NCBI GenBank assembly: GCA_014764605.1
Contig: JACXWG010000007.1
Span: 1-44,987, forward strand
Direction: 5' to 3'
DNA length: 44,987 nucleotides
DNA from: Quinella sp. 1Q5
Lineage (GTDB): Bacteria; Bacillota; Negativicutes; Selenomonadales; Selenomonadaceae
In this document: positions 18,378 to 27,713 of the stretch, piece after piece
How positions within the stretch are numbered: the first letter of the stretch is position 1
Layout of the letters: the number at the start of each line of letters is the position of its first letter
The notes under the pieces: model-generated
What the model was told of the DNA's origin: nothing
What the model saw: only the letters and a program-made list of their open reading frames with translations
Database searches by the model: none
Made by a program: the position numbers and the translations under genes

Positions 18378-18670
18378 AGTTTTACGCGCCTAAAAATATC
18401 ACGATTGCCTTGCTCTGTCAAATTTTTTAATCTCTCGCACGCCTTATGGTTTAGCTTGTAGAAGTCCTCGCGGCTTATCTTATCCGTCAGATAGTCTTCG
18501 TAGTAAGCATCAATGTTGCAGAAAAGCGGACGTTCCTTGTAGATGTTGCAGAGGTTATTCGCAGTCAAATGTTTGCAAACGCCGTCGCCTCGATCAAGTT
18601 CCTCATCATAGAAGACCGACAGCCGAATATTTCTGCAGCACGCGCCGCACCTTTCACAGTCAAAGCTCAA
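18365..18670 (-). CDS. YkgJ-family cysteine-cluster protein
   Basis: 101 residues. Cysteines cluster as in the YkgJ/UPF0153 zinc- or iron-binding family: CERCGACCRN at the start, then VCKHL, LCNIYKERPLFC and a later C. This is the PF03692 pattern (CxxCGxCC...RPxxC). Function is unknown; Fe-S binding or oxidase-type roles have been suggested. It overlaps the upstream gene by 11 bases. Its 3' end carries the promoter and the first bases of the FMN riboswitch, so evolution of its last ~18 codons is doubly constrained. Confidence 0.85.
   Translation of the reverse strand: MSFDCERCGACCRNIRLSVFYDEELDRGDGVCKHLTANNLCNIYKERPLFCNIDAYYEDYLTDKISREDFYKLNHKACERLKNLTEQGNRDIFRRVKLRAE
18393..18421 (-). promoter_or_regulatory. 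SigA promoter for the FMN riboswitch, inside ykgJ
   Basis: Minus strand TTGACA (18421-18416), 17-base spacer, TATTTT (18398-18393) with TGA before it. It lies wholly inside the ykgJ coding region, and a transcript would start about 10 bases before the aptamer. Confidence 0.8.
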
Positions 18671-19277
18671 AGAGAATCAGTCCGCCTTTCTGCTGATAGC
18701 CCGTGTCCCACAGCGTCATAAAGTCAAACCAACGCCCCACGCCATACGACACCGCTTGAATAAAAAATTTATCGCCGCGAACCTCGTAACCATTCAAGAT
18801 GAACCAATGCCAAACGTAATCGCTAAGCTCTGTCGCTTGATGTTTTAGGACTAAGCACGGGATTGGATAGCCTGCGTCAATTTGCTTACGTATGATTTGC
18901 CACGTGTCCGATAAATTGTTATCGCCCGACCAACCCGATAACCTAACGTCCGCGCCTTTATCCTTCAAGAAACGTCCGAAGCCGTCAAGGTAAATGTCCA
19001 GCCTGTCGACGCCCGACCATCTCGGATAAAGATACGGCTCCATGATTTTTCCGAACCGCAAATAATCTTCCTGCGTGAGGTGTTGCAGGTCAAACGGGTA
19101 CAATCCGCGCAGTCCGAAGTATTTTTCAAAGCAGATAGCACAATCGCACGCCGTGATAGCCGCACACCCGCCAGCGTTCATGGCAAAATCCGTAAGCCGC
19201 GAATACCATTTCTGTTGCCCGCCGAGTGATAAGCCAATATAGAAATGCGGCAGTTCTTTCCTCGTGTCCAAGTTCAA
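18660..19277 (-). CDS. Papain-like (C39/BtrH-type fold) protein of unknown function
   Basis: 205 residues, no signal peptide. The N-terminal Y-IGLSLGGQQKW is followed by GGCAAITACDCA, where the first Cys sits at the start of a helix as in papain-like enzymes. A His lies in DYVWHWFILNGYE, and an acidic/aromatic stretch follows. This layout matches a clostridial family I recall as BtrH/C39-like 'peptidase' proteins with no assigned substrate. It overlaps ribD by 4 bases and ykgJ by 11, so it is tightly coupled in the MATE-ribD operon. It could be a transferase rather than a protease. Confidence 0.55.
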   Translation of the reverse strand: MNLDTRKELPHFYIGLSLGGQQKWYSRLTDFAMNAGGCAAITACDCAICFEKYFGLRGLYPFDLQHLTQEDYLRFGKIMEPYLYPRWSGVDRLDIYLDGFGRFLKDKGADVRLSGWSGDNNLSDTWQIIRKQIDAGYPIPCLVLKHQATELSDYVWHWFILNGYEVRGDKFFIQAVSYGVGRWFDFMTLWDTGYQQKGGLILFEL

Positions 19278-20362
19278 ACCTCCTTGACGTAGCCGATAAT
19301 CAAAATGTCCTCGCCGAGTGCTTTAGCCGTGAAGTCATTCAGCTCTACCGCGTCCGATAACTTAGAAAAGCCCGCGCCCTCAACGGCACTTAGGGCACGC
19401 GAGCCGCCGATAATTTTCGGGGCAATGAACGCAAACACTTTGTCGACGAGCTTAGCCTTTAGCATGGAAAAATGAATCGTGCCGCCGCCCTCAACCAAGA
19501 CCGATGTTATATCCCGTTCGGCGAGTGCGTGCATTAACTCTTCTAAGTCGACGCGTTCAGAGTTGCCAGCCGTGATGATTTCGACGCCACGAGATTTTAA
19601 CGCGGAAACCTTATCCGCCGGCGCGTTCGCAGTCACAGCTACAACCGTCCGCGCAGACTTATCGTTCACGACTTTTGATTCAAGCGGCGTGCGTGCGTTG
19701 CTGTCGACAATCACCCGCACAGGATTTTTCCCCACTACAAGCCGCGTCGTCAGGCTTGGATTATCAGCAAGCACCGTTCCCACGCCTACTAAGATTGCGT
19801 CGTTGATGTCGCGTAGATGATGAGTGAATCGCCGCGACTCGGAACCGCTTATCCATTGTGATTCGCCAGCCACGGTTGCAATCTTTCCGTCGAGCGTGCA
19901 AGCAAATTTCATAGTCACGAACGGCAACCGCCGCGTTATCCACTTCAAAAAGACTTCGTTAAGGCGTTGCGCCTCCGTCTCAAGTAAACCGACTTCGACT
20001 TCAACGCCCGCCGCCCGAAGGAGTTCAAAGCCCCGCCCCGCGACTTTAGGATTAGGGTCACTCATTGCCGCGACCACTCGACTTATCCCCGCGTTTATGA
20101 CTGCTTGAGCGCAAGGCGGCGTTCGTCCGAAGTGCGAACACGGTTCCAACGTGACGTAAAGCGTCGCACCCCGTGCAAGGTCGCCCGCCATGTTCAGCGC
20201 GTGTATCTCGGCATGAGGAGTGCCCGCTTGCCTGTGCCAACCCTCCGCGATTATCTTGCCGTCCTTGACGATGACTGCTCCGACTAACGGATTGGGCGAC
20301 GTGCGCCCCTCGGCGTTGCGGGCTATCCTCAAAGCCTCGCGCATAAATTTTTCGTCTGTCAA
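19274..20362 (-). CDS. ribD: Bifunctional pyrimidine deaminase / reductase RibD
   Basis: 362 residues from a TTG start at 20362 (AAAGGAG upstream). The deaminase domain has the zinc motif HAE (TPHAEIHAL) and EPCSHFGRTPPC. The reductase domain has MKFACTLDGKIAT, ISGSESRRFTHHLRDINDAILVGVGTVLADNPSLTTR and VLVEGGGTIH. It performs the second and third steps of riboflavin synthesis. It lies 4 bases after the MATE gene and upstream of the FMN riboswitch, so unlike ribE, ribBA and ribH it is not obviously controlled by it. Confidence 0.97.
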   Translation of the reverse strand: MTDEKFMREALRIARNAEGRTSPNPLVGAVIVKDGKIIAEGWHRQAGTPHAEIHALNMAGDLARGATLYVTLEPCSHFGRTPPCAQAVINAGISRVVAAMSDPNPKVAGRGFELLRAAGVEVEVGLLETEAQRLNEVFLKWITRRLPFVTMKFACTLDGKIATVAGESQWISGSESRRFTHHLRDINDAILVGVGTVLADNPSLTTRLVVGKNPVRVIVDSNARTPLESKVVNDKSARTVVAVTANAPADKVSALKSRGVEIITAGNSERVDLEELMHALAERDITSVLVEGGGTIHFSMLKAKLVDKVFAFIAPKIIGGSRALSAVEGAGFSKLSDAVELNDFTAKALGEDILIIGYVKEV

Positions 20363-20366
20363 GTTA

Positions 20367-21716
20367 TCACTCCTTTAATTTCTTTGCTGTCATGAAGAAA
20401 GCGACCGCCAACGGTATTAATGCACCAATCCACGCCATAGGAGCCGCCACGCACGCGCCTAAGTAGCCGAGCCAATCGACCAGAAACACGGCGGCGGCTA
20501 TCCGCATGAATAATTCGATGACGCCCGCAATCGTCGGAACCAAACTTTGCCCTAAGCCCTGCAACGTGAACCGGAAGATAAAAAGCAGTGCCAACGCCCA
20601 ATAACAAACGCTTGTGACGATTAGGAACAGTCGCCCGTACTCGATGACCTGTTGAGCCTCCGCGCCCACGAACAGTTCTATAATTTCCGCGCCAAGGTAA
20701 ATATTGAACAGGGCAACCATTACGCTGAACGCGCACGACATCAGGATACATTTCTTGACGCCGTCAACGATACGCCCGAATTGTTTTGCGCCGAAGTTCT
20801 GAGCCGTGTAAGCCGCCATAGCAATTCCGAACGACATCATAGGCATAATCGCAATTCCGTCGACGCGATGAGCCGCCGCGAATGCCGCAACCGCTATCGA
20901 GCCGAGACCGTTCAAAGCCACTTGCAAGACGACCGCGCCAATAGCGATGATTGACGATTGAAAGCCCATTGGCAGACCGATTCGCACATGTTCCCATAAA
21001 AATTTCTTGTCGAAGGAAAAATCTTCTTGCCGAACATGCAGATAGGGCACGCGTCGTTTAATGTAGACAATGCAAAGGATGTTACCGAGCGTCAAAGCTA
21101 CAATCGTTGCAATCGCCGAGCCTGGAATGCCTAAGTCCAGTCCGATGATTGCAACTGGTTCAAGCAAGATATTTATGCAAAGGGTCGTAGCTTGAATGAC
21201 GGTTGGCATTTTGCTATCGCCGAGGGCGCGGATTAGATTCGTTAGCATTTGCAGGAAAACGAACATCACGCCGCCGCCATAGACGATGACGATAAACGAA
21301 TACGCGCCGTCTAGGATTTCAGGCGGGGTGTCCATTGCGATTAGTAATTCACGGCAACCCGCCACGCCGATAATCGTAAGCACGAGCGACGCCGCAAACG
21401 ATAGCGCGATACAGATTGCCGCAGACCTCCTTACGCCGTCGAAGTCCTTTGCGCCGAAGCTTTGCCCCGTACAGATTGAAAAGCCGCTTGTCATGCCGCC
21501 AATAAAGCCGAGCATTAAGAACATCAAAGGACCCGTGCACCCGACCGCCGCCAATGCCTCGACGCCTAAGAAGCGTCCGACAATCAGAGTATCGACGAAG
21601 CCGAACAACTGCTGGAAGACATTACCCGCCAAAAGTGGTAGCGTGAAGTAAAAAATTAACCGCGCAGGCTCTCCGACCGTTAAGTCTTTGACTGCGCTGT
21701 TGTCTTGAGCTTGCAT
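20367..21716 (-). CDS. MATE-family multidrug/metabolite efflux transporter
   Basis: 449 residues with about 12 hydrophobic segments. It opens LTVGEPARLIFYFTLPLLAGNVFQQLFGFVDTLIVGRFLG, and FGAKDFDGVRRSAA and its internal repeat FGAKQFGRIVDGVKK show the two-fold MATE symmetry. It belongs to the NorM/DinF-like group common in Clostridia and uses a sodium or proton gradient. First gene of the MATE-ribD-papain-like-ykgJ unit, with a consensus promoter and AGGGGA upstream. Its link to riboflavin genes suggests flavin or precursor export, but that is inference. Confidence 0.92.
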   Translation of the reverse strand: MQAQDNSAVKDLTVGEPARLIFYFTLPLLAGNVFQQLFGFVDTLIVGRFLGVEALAAVGCTGPLMFLMLGFIGGMTSGFSICTGQSFGAKDFDGVRRSAAICIALSFAASLVLTIIGVAGCRELLIAMDTPPEILDGAYSFIVIVYGGGVMFVFLQMLTNLIRALGDSKMPTVIQATTLCINILLEPVAIIGLDLGIPGSAIATIVALTLGNILCIVYIKRRVPYLHVRQEDFSFDKKFLWEHVRIGLPMGFQSSIIAIGAVVLQVALNGLGSIAVAAFAAAHRVDGIAIMPMMSFGIAMAAYTAQNFGAKQFGRIVDGVKKCILMSCAFSVMVALFNIYLGAEIIELFVGAEAQQVIEYGRLFLIVTSVCYWALALLFIFRFTLQGLGQSLVPTIAGVIELFMRIAAAVFLVDWLGYLGACVAAPMAWIGALIPLAVAFFMTAKKLKE

Positions 21717-21746
21717 AAAGATTTCCCCTAACTAAAGTCTTCGGCG

Positions 21747-21775
21747 ATAATATGACGACGAAAATTTAATGTCAA
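21747..21775 (-). promoter_or_regulatory. SigA promoter of the MATE-ribD unit
   Basis: Minus strand TTGACA (21775-21770), 17-base spacer, TATTAT (21752-21747). Confidence 0.85.
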
Positions 21776-21824
21776 GGAACGAATTCATGAAACGCGCCTG
21801 AAATAAAAATGTTCCGAAAATTTG

Positions 21825-21853
21825 TTGACACTGAAAAAGAATTGTTGTAACAT
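21825..21853 (+). promoter_or_regulatory. SigA promoter of gap
   Basis: TTGACA (21825-21830), 17-base spacer, TAACAT (21848-21853), about 50 bases before the ribosome site GGGAGGT. Confidence 0.85.
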
Positions 21854-21911
21854 AGCAAACAATTTAAGGCTTATTCTTAAGAGTTTCTAAAGTATAGGGA
21901 GGTATTTTTAA

Positions 21912-22940
21912 ATGGCTGTTAAAGTTGCTATCAATGGTTTCGGTCGTATCGGTCGTCTTGCGTTCCGTCAAATGTTCGACGCAGAGGGTTATGAGGTCGT
22001 CGCAATAAATGACCTTACCAGCCCGAAGATGCTCGCTCACCTTCTTAAGTATGACACCGCGCAGGGCGGTTTCTGCGGCAAGATCGGCGAAGGCAAACAC
22101 ACGGTTGAAGCAAAAGAGAACTCTATCGTTGTTGATGGCAAAGAGATCATCATCTACGCTATCAAAGATGCGAAAGAAATCCCCTGGGGCAAACACGAAG
22201 TTGACGTCGTCCTCGAGTGCACGGGCTTCTACACCAGCAAAGAAAAAGCTTCGGCACATTTGGAAGCAGGCGCAAAGAAAGTCGTTATCTCGGCTCCTGC
22301 TGGCAATGACCTCCCGACTATCGTTTACAACGTCAACCACAAGACCCTTACCCCGGATGTGAAAGTTCTTTCGGCGGCATCTTGCACCACCAACTGCTTG
22401 GCTCCGATGACTGCGGCTCTGCACAAACTCGCTCCGATTCAAAGCGGCATTATGGCTACCATTCACGCTTACACTGGCGACCAAATGATTCTTGATGGTC
22501 CGCAACGTAAAGGCGACCTCCGTCGTTCTCGTGCAGGCGCATGCAACATCGTTCCGAACAGCACTGGCGCAGCAAAAGCTATCGGCTTGGTTATTCCCGA
22601 ACTGAAAGGCAAACTCATCGGCGCAGCACAGCGCGTCCCGACCCCGACTGGCTCGACTACTCTTCTCTTTGCGGTTGTCAAAGGCGAAGTCACTGTCGAC
22701 CAAATCAATGCGGCTATGAAAGATGCGGCTAATGAATCCTTCGGCTATTGCGATGAACAAATCGTTTCCAGCGACATCATTGGCATGAGATTCGGCTCGC
22801 TCTTCGACGCAACCCAGACCATGGTAAGCCCCATTGGCGATGGCAATACTCTCGTTCAAGTCGTTTCTTGGTATGACAACGAAAATTCCTACACCAGCCA
22901 GATGGTTCGCACCATTAAGTACTTTGCTGAACTGAAGTAA
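21912..22940 (+). CDS. gap: Glyceraldehyde-3-phosphate dehydrogenase
   Basis: 342 residues. The NAD-binding start is [14 protein letters not shown]. The catalytic Cys is in [11 protein letters not shown] (about residue 158), with the catalytic His in the segment after IHAYTGDQ, and RVPTPTGS and [12 protein letters not shown] complete the family. It oxidises glyceraldehyde 3-phosphate to 1,3-bisphosphoglycerate, cytosolic tetramer. Codon use is strongly biased, as in highly expressed genes. It has its own terminator before pgk-tpiA, so the glycolytic genes are in sequence but can be transcribed separately. Confidence 0.98.
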   Translation: MAVKVAINGFGRIGRLAFRQMFDAEGYEVVAINDLTSPKMLAHLLKYDTAQGGFCGKIGEGKHTVEAKENSIVVDGKEIIIYAIKDAKEIPWGKHEVDVVLECTGFYTSKEKASAHLEAGAKKVVISAPAGNDLPTIVYNVNHKTLTPDVKVLSAASCTTNCLAPMTAALHKLAPIQSGIMATIHAYTGDQMILDGPQRKGDLRRSRAGACNIVPNSTGAAKAIGLVIPELKGKLIGAAQRVPTPTGSTTLLFAVVKGEVTVDQINAAMKDAANESFGYCDEQIVSSDIIGMRFGSLFDATQTMVSPIGDGNTLVQVVSWYDNENSYTSQMVRTIKYFAELK

Positions 22941-22970
22941 AATTTAGCAACTGAACACGGTTAATGTAGC

Positions 22971-23007
22971 GGCTCGGCTCTTCTGAAATGTTGAGCCGAG
23001 TCGTTTT
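22971..23007 (+). terminator. Terminator after gap
   Basis: GGCTCGGCTC / GAGCCGAGTC (22971-22980, 22993-23002), then GTTTTCC. The short T-run may allow some read-through into pgk-tpiA. Confidence 0.75.
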
Positions 23008-23042
23008 CCGTTTAACGTTAAATTTTTTGGGGAGGTTATCTG

Positions 23043-24980
23043 ATGAATAAGAAAAACATTCGCGACATCAACTTGAAAGGCAAGAAGGTATTCCTTCGCG
23101 TCGATTACAACGTTCCTATGGACGAAAACCAGAATATCACCAACACCAAGCGCATTGACGCGACGCTCCCGACTCTCAACTATCTGCTCGAACAGGGCGC
23201 GGCAGTTATTATCGGTTGCCATCTCGGCAGACCCACTGAAGCTCGCGAACCGAAATTCTCCACCAAACCTATCGCCGCCAAACTCGCTGAGATTCTCGGC
23301 AAGCCCGTTAAGTGGGCGGAAGATTGCATTGGCGAACCCGCAGAGAAAGCCGCCGCTGAACTCCAGCCTGGCGAAATCCTCTTGCTTGAGAACCTTCGCT
23401 ATCATAAAGAAGAGAAGAAGAATAATCCTAAGTTCGCAAAACAGCTCGCCGCCTTGGCTGACATTGCAGTTAATGACGCTTTCGGCATGGCTCACCGCGC
23501 TCACGCCTCTAACGTCGGCATTACCCATTTCCTTGAGACTGCGTCCGGCTTCCTCATGGAAAAAGAGATTAACTACATCGGCAAGACCCTTGAGGCTCCG
23601 CAACGTCCGTTCGTCGGCATTATCGGCGGCGCGAAAGTCTCTGACAAAATCGGCGTTATCAGCAACATGATTGACAAGGTCGACACGATTATTATCGGCG
23701 GCGGCATGGCTCACACCTTCGACAAGGCAAAAGGCTACGAAGTCGGTACCTCGCTCCTTGAGGCTGATAAAGTCGAACTCGCTAAGCAACTCCTCGACAA
23801 AGCAGAGGCTAAGGGCGTTAAAGTCGTTCTGCCCGTTGACCTCGTTGTTGCTAATAAGTTCGCGGCTGACGCTGAATATAAGACCGTTCCCGTTGACCAA
23901 TGCCCCGCTGATTGGATGGGTCTCGACAGTGGCGAAAAGACTTCCGAAGAATACGTTAAAGCCCTCGAAGGCGCGAAGACGATTATTTGGAATGGACCTA
24001 TGGGCGTCTTTGAATTCGATAACTTTGCAAAAGGCACGCTCGCAGTTGCTAAGGCTGTGGCGGACGCGACTGACAAGGGCGCAATTTCAATCGTCGGCGG
24101 CGGCGACTCGATTGCGGCTCTTAAGAAGACTGGTCTTGATAAGAAAATCTCGCATATCTCCACGGGCGGCGGCGCAACTCTCGAATATCTCGAAGGAAAA
24201 GTTCTGCCGGGCATTGACGCGATTGATGGTGTGGGACGCACCCCGGTTATCGCGGGCAACTGGAAGATGAACAACACCATTAAAGAAGGCGTCGCACTCG
24301 TTCAGGAACTCATTCCGCTCGTCAAGAACGCTGAATGCCGCGTGGTCGTTGCTCCTACTGCTACTGCTCTTGCGGCGGTTGCTGACGCTGTTAAGTCTAC
24401 GAACATTCACGTTGCCGCGCAGAACGTGCACTGGGAACCCAAAGGCGCGTACACTGGCGAAATCTCAACTGGCATGTTGAACGAAATTAACGTTGATTAT
24501 GTCGTCCTCGGTCACAGCGAACGCCGCGACTATTTCGGCGAGACTGATGAAGGCGTCAACAAACGCGCTAAGGCTGCGTTCAATGCGGGAATCACTCCGA
24601 TTATCTGCTGCGGCGAGTCCCTTGAGATTCGTGAGGCGAACACGTACATTGACTTCGTCACCGGACAGATTGAAAAAGACCTCGCCGGCTTCAAGCCCGC
24701 GGAAGTCAAAAAACTCGTCATCGCTTACGAGCCGATTTGGGCTATTGGCACCGGCAAGACTGCGACCTTTGAACAAGCCGAGGAAGTCTGCAAAGCTATC
24801 CGCGAGAAAGTCGCCGTTATGTTCGGTCAAGAGGCGGCTGACGCAATCCGCATTCAATATGGCGGCTCCGTCAAACCCGCGACTATTAAAGACCTCATGA
24901 AGCAACCCAACGTTGACGGCGCACTCGTCGGCGGCGCGAGCCTTAAATCTGCTGACTTCAGCGCGATTGTTAATTTCTAA
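23043..24980 (+). CDS. pgk-tpiA: Phosphoglycerate kinase-triosephosphate isomerase fusion
   Basis: 645 residues in one uninterrupted frame. Residues 1-~398 are phosphoglycerate kinase ([63 protein letters not shown]). Residues ~399-645 are a complete triosephosphate isomerase: NWKMN with Lys408, GHSERR with His491, [12 protein letters not shown] with Glu563, and QYGGSVK. The linker is only a few residues ([11 protein letters not shown]). A PGK-TIM fusion is known in Thermotoga maritima. Here the stop between the domains is simply absent. It links ATP generation at 1,3-BPG with triose interconversion. RBS GGGGAGG. Confidence 0.97.
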   Translation: MNKKNIRDINLKGKKVFLRVDYNVPMDENQNITNTKRIDATLPTLNYLLEQGAAVIIGCHLGRPTEAREPKFSTKPIAAKLAEILGKPVKWAEDCIGEPAEKAAAELQPGEILLLENLRYHKEEKKNNPKFAKQLAALADIAVNDAFGMAHRAHASNVGITHFLETASGFLMEKEINYIGKTLEAPQRPFVGIIGGAKVSDKIGVISNMIDKVDTIIIGGGMAHTFDKAKGYEVGTSLLEADKVELAKQLLDKAEAKGVKVVLPVDLVVANKFAADAEYKTVPVDQCPADWMGLDSGEKTSEEYVKALEGAKTIIWNGPMGVFEFDNFAKGTLAVAKAVADATDKGAISIVGGGDSIAALKKTGLDKKISHISTGGGATLEYLEGKVLPGIDAIDGVGRTPVIAGNWKMNNTIKEGVALVQELIPLVKNAECRVVVAPTATALAAVADAVKSTNIHVAAQNVHWEPKGAYTGEISTGMLNEINVDYVVLGHSERRDYFGETDEGVNKRAKAAFNAGITPIICCGESLEIREANTYIDFVTGQIEKDLAGFKPAEVKKLVIAYEPIWAIGTGKTATFEQAEEVCKAIREKVAVMFGQEAADAIRIQYGGSVKPATIKDLMKQPNVDGALVGGASLKSADFSAIVNF

Positions 24981-25025
24981 GCCTTTAACAGCCTGACTAT
25001 TTCTTAAGGAAAGGCGGTGACTACC

Positions 25026-25328
25026 ATGGCAGACATTGAAAACAGAGTTGAAAAGCTGAAAACCAAAGTTTCGGAGCTTGAATTAAGAACTGACCGTGTT
25101 ATAACCAAGCTGGACATGTTCATTGAGGAGAGTCGTGCCGCCCGCGAAAGACAAGACGCCGATATTCGAGAGATACGCCAAGATATGAGAGAAATGCAAG
25201 CTAGAATTGACGCGAAATTTGATAACATGGACGCGAAGATTGACGGCATGGGCAAGCACGTCCGCAATATGTCTATCGTTACCATAATCGGTATCGCCGC
25301 AATGGTCGTCGCCGTTTTCTTAAAGTAG
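25026..25328 (+). CDS. Small coiled-coil protein with C-terminal membrane anchor
   Basis: 100 residues from ATG 25026 (a GTG at 25017 would add three). Residues ~5-80 are a charged heptad-like coiled coil (KLKTKVSELELRTDRVITKLD, then RQDADIREIRQDMREMQARIDAKFDNMDAKID). Residues ~85-100 form one hydrophobic segment (MSIVTIIGIAAMVVAVFL). This resembles the XhlA/DUF1640-like tail-anchored coiled coils; function is unknown. It lies 45 bases after pgk-tpiA and before a terminator, inside the glycolytic block, so it is probably co-transcribed with pgk-tpiA. Confidence 0.75.
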   Translation: MADIENRVEKLKTKVSELELRTDRVITKLDMFIEESRAARERQDADIREIRQDMREMQARIDAKFDNMDAKIDGMGKHVRNMSIVTIIGIAAMVVAVFLK

Positions 25329-25355
25329 TTCGGAAGGGTTCATACAGAAAAAGTT

Positions 25356-25390
25356 AAGCCGCCTCTGTTCGGAACACTGGCGGCTTTTCT
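25356..25390 (+). terminator. Terminator of the pgk-tpiA unit
   Basis: AAGCCGCC / GGCGGCTT (25356-25363, 25379-25386), followed by TTCTTT. Confidence 0.85.
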
Positions 25391-25492
25391 TTAACAAAAA
25401 ATTGCAGTCGACGCAGGATAAAATTTTTCGGCGTGGAAACTTCAATCAAACAATAATCTATCAACGCAGAGTTTAAAAGGAGAGTGTAACGA

Positions 25493-27028
25493 ATGGCAAA
25501 AATTAAAAACGCTCCGATTTGCTTAATCATCATGGACGGCTGGGGCATTGGCGATGCCCGCGACAACTTCAACGCAATTCAGGTCGGCAATACGCCTGTC
25601 CTTGATGAGCTCGTCAAGAAATATCCCAATGCCAAGCTTCAAGCTTCGGGTGAATACGTTGGTCTGCCGGATGGGCAAATGGGCAATTCCGAAGTCGGGC
25701 ATATGAATATCGGCGCGGGCAGAATCATTTATCAGCCGCTGACGAAGATAACTAAGGCAATCCGCGACGGCGACTTCTTCACGAACAAAGCTCTTTGCGG
25801 CGTCGTCGACAAGGTTAAGGCTTCGGGCGGCGCGTTGCATTTATTCGGACTGGTTTCGCCCGGCGGCGTCCATAGTCACACCGAGCATCTGTACGGCTTA
25901 CTTCAACTGGCAAAGAAAGCGGGAGTTGCTAAAGTCTACGTCCACTGCTTCCTTGACGGTCGTGACGTGCCGCCCAGTTCCGCCGCTGAATACCTTGCCG
26001 ACCTTGAGGCGAAAATTAAAGAGATTGGCATTGGACAAATCGCCACAATCAGCGGACGCTATTACGCGATGGACAGGGATAAACGTTGGGACAGAGTGCA
26101 GAAGGCTTACGACGCCATTGCCAAAGCCGACGCTCCCAAACAACCTTCTTCAGACGTGGCGATTAAAGCCAGCTACGATGCAAAGGTTACTGACGAGTTT
26201 GTTAATCCTGTGGTTATCGGCGACTATGACGGCATTAAGGTAGAGGACGGAATTATTTTCTTTAACTTCCGCCCCGACCGCGCCCGCGAACTCACGCACG
26301 CTTTCACGGATAAAACTTTTGACGGCTTCCCGCGTGTCGAAGAGATTGTCGGCAATCCCTTTGCAACCATGACCCAATACGAGGAAGGCTTGAACGTTGA
26401 CGTTGCTTATCCGCCCGAAAGTGTTCAAAACGGTTTGGGCGAGACGATTAGCAAGGCGGGCTTAAATCAGTTGCGTATCGCCGAAACGGAAAAATATGCT
26501 CACGTTACGTTCTTCTTTAATGGCGGCGTCGAGGAGCCTTACGCGGGCGAAGATAGAATCCTTGTTCCCAGCCCGAAGGTTGCGACCTACGACCTTAAGC
26601 CGGAGATGAGTGCGCCGACTGTCACGCTTAAAGTTGCCGAGGCGATTCTTTCCGAGAAATACGACTTCATTATTCTCAACTACGCTAATGGCGATATGGT
26701 CGGGCATACGGGCGTTATGAAGGCGGCGGTTCAGGCAGTCGAGACCGTTGACGTGTGCGTTGGTATCTTTATCGCGTGCATGAAGAAAATCGGTGGCGAA
26801 GTCGTCATCATCGCTGACCATGGCAACGCCGACCAGATGTTCGATTACAAGCTCAAGGAACCGTTCACAGCGCACACGACTAATCCCGTGCCGATTATCG
26901 TTGTCAGCGACCGCGTTGCCGAAGTCAAAGACGGTGCACTTTGCGACGTTGCTCCGACGCTCCTTACTATGGCTGGCATGGATATTCCTTCCGAGATGAC
27001 GGGCAAATCTCTTGTCACCATGAAATAA
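25493..27028 (+). CDS. gpmI: 2,3-bisphosphoglycerate-independent phosphoglycerate mutase
   Basis: 511 residues, normal for the family. Metal and catalytic motifs: IMDGWGIG with the metal Asp, GQMGNSEVGHMNIGAGR with the phosphoserine, HCFLDGRDVPP, SGRYYAMDRDKRWDR, NFRPDRAREL, ANGDMVGHTG and ADHGNADQM. It converts 3- to 2-phosphoglycerate using manganese. RBS AAAAGGAGAG. It follows gap and pgk-tpiA; enolase is not in the window after it. Confidence 0.98.
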   Translation: MAKIKNAPICLIIMDGWGIGDARDNFNAIQVGNTPVLDELVKKYPNAKLQASGEYVGLPDGQMGNSEVGHMNIGAGRIIYQPLTKITKAIRDGDFFTNKALCGVVDKVKASGGALHLFGLVSPGGVHSHTEHLYGLLQLAKKAGVAKVYVHCFLDGRDVPPSSAAEYLADLEAKIKEIGIGQIATISGRYYAMDRDKRWDRVQKAYDAIAKADAPKQPSSDVAIKASYDAKVTDEFVNPVVIGDYDGIKVEDGIIFFNFRPDRARELTHAFTDKTFDGFPRVEEIVGNPFATMTQYEEGLNVDVAYPPESVQNGLGETISKAGLNQLRIAETEKYAHVTFFFNGGVEEPYAGEDRILVPSPKVATYDLKPEMSAPTVTLKVAEAILSEKYDFIILNYANGDMVGHTGVMKAAVQAVETVDVCVGIFIACMKKIGGEVVIIADHGNADQMFDYKLKEPFTAHTTNPVPIIVVSDRVAEVKDGALCDVAPTLLTMAGMDIPSEMTGKSLVTMK

Positions 27029-27049
27029 ATCAGCTCAAGAAAATTTCTG

Positions 27050-27089
27050 GGCGGCGATTTGATTCGTCGAGTCGTCGCCTGCTTTTTTT
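27050..27089 (+). terminator. Terminator after gpmI
   Basis: GGCGGCGA / TCGTCGCC (27050-27057, 27072-27079), then GCTTTTTTT. Confidence 0.88.
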
Positions 27090-27103
27090 GGGAGGGATTA
27101 ATC

Positions 27104-27667
27104 ATGAGAAAAGTTTTTGTACTTGCGACGCTCTTGTTGTGCCTGATGACGACAACATCTTTTGCGGCGAGTGTAGCCGAGCAACGGGCGCAAATTAACG
27201 AACTTCACGACAAGACGCTTGCAAGGCTCTACGAAAAATATCCGCACGCAAGGCGCGTTATCAGTCAATGCTACGCCTATGCGACCCTGAGCAGTACGGG
27301 GATTAAGCTCGGTCTCTTTGGAGATGCTCACGGGAGAGGCGTTGCGATAAACAACGTCACGGGCGAACGTGTCTATTTGCGCATGAATGAGCTTTCGGCA
27401 GGGCTCGGACTCGGTGTGAAGGAATACGATTTGATTTTCCTGCTCAATACTCGTGAGGCGTGGGATAACTTCATTATCGGCAAAATTCGTTTCGGAGCAA
27501 GTGCGGAGGCTTCTGCTGATGACGGAGTAAGCGGCGGCACGATTGAGGGCGCGGAGTATGTTGCGCCGGGAGTGTGGCTTTTCCAGATGACGACTAAAGG
27601 GCTTGCACTTGATGCGACTCTTAAGGGCATGAAGATTTACAAAGACAAGAAATTAAACCAGTACTGA
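27104..27667 (+). CDS. Exported YSC84/SYLF-like protein
   Basis: 187 residues from ATG 27104 (GGGAGGG upstream; the longer frame would start inside the terminator). Signal peptide VFVLATLLLCLMTTTSFAAS. The mature part shows the lipid-binding SYLF/YSC84 pattern: an N-terminal helix, ISQCYAYATLSSTGIKLGLFGDAHGRGVAINN, then Gly-rich strands with GLGLGVKEYDLIFLLNT and FGASAEASADD, and QMTTKGLALDATLKGMKIYKDKKLN at the end. Bacterial members are periplasmic proteins of unclear function. It is a single-gene unit bounded by terminators. Confidence 0.75.
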   Translation: MRKVFVLATLLLCLMTTTSFAASVAEQRAQINELHDKTLARLYEKYPHARRVISQCYAYATLSSTGIKLGLFGDAHGRGVAINNVTGERVYLRMNELSAGLGLGVKEYDLIFLLNTREAWDNFIIGKIRFGASAEASADDGVSGGTIEGAEYVAPGVWLFQMTTKGLALDATLKGMKIYKDKKLNQY

Positions 27668-27675
27668 CAAGAAAA

Positions 27676-27713
27676 AAGCTGTCACTCATCATTGAGCGGC
27701 AGCTTAATTTTTT
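27676..27713. terminator. Bidirectional terminator
   Basis: AAGCTG / CAGCTT (27676-27681, 27700-27705) with A-rich sequence before and T-rich after. It serves the YSC84-like gene and the convergent ligase. Confidence 0.8.

Noticed and set aside
21864..22859. 331-codon open frame antisense to gap
   Set aside because: Shadow of a highly biased gene; the gap frame has all catalytic motifs, promoter and ribosome site.
22944..23900. 318-codon open frame antisense to pgk
   Set aside because: Codon-bias shadow; low-complexity Asn/Asp/Phe composition typical of antisense frames.
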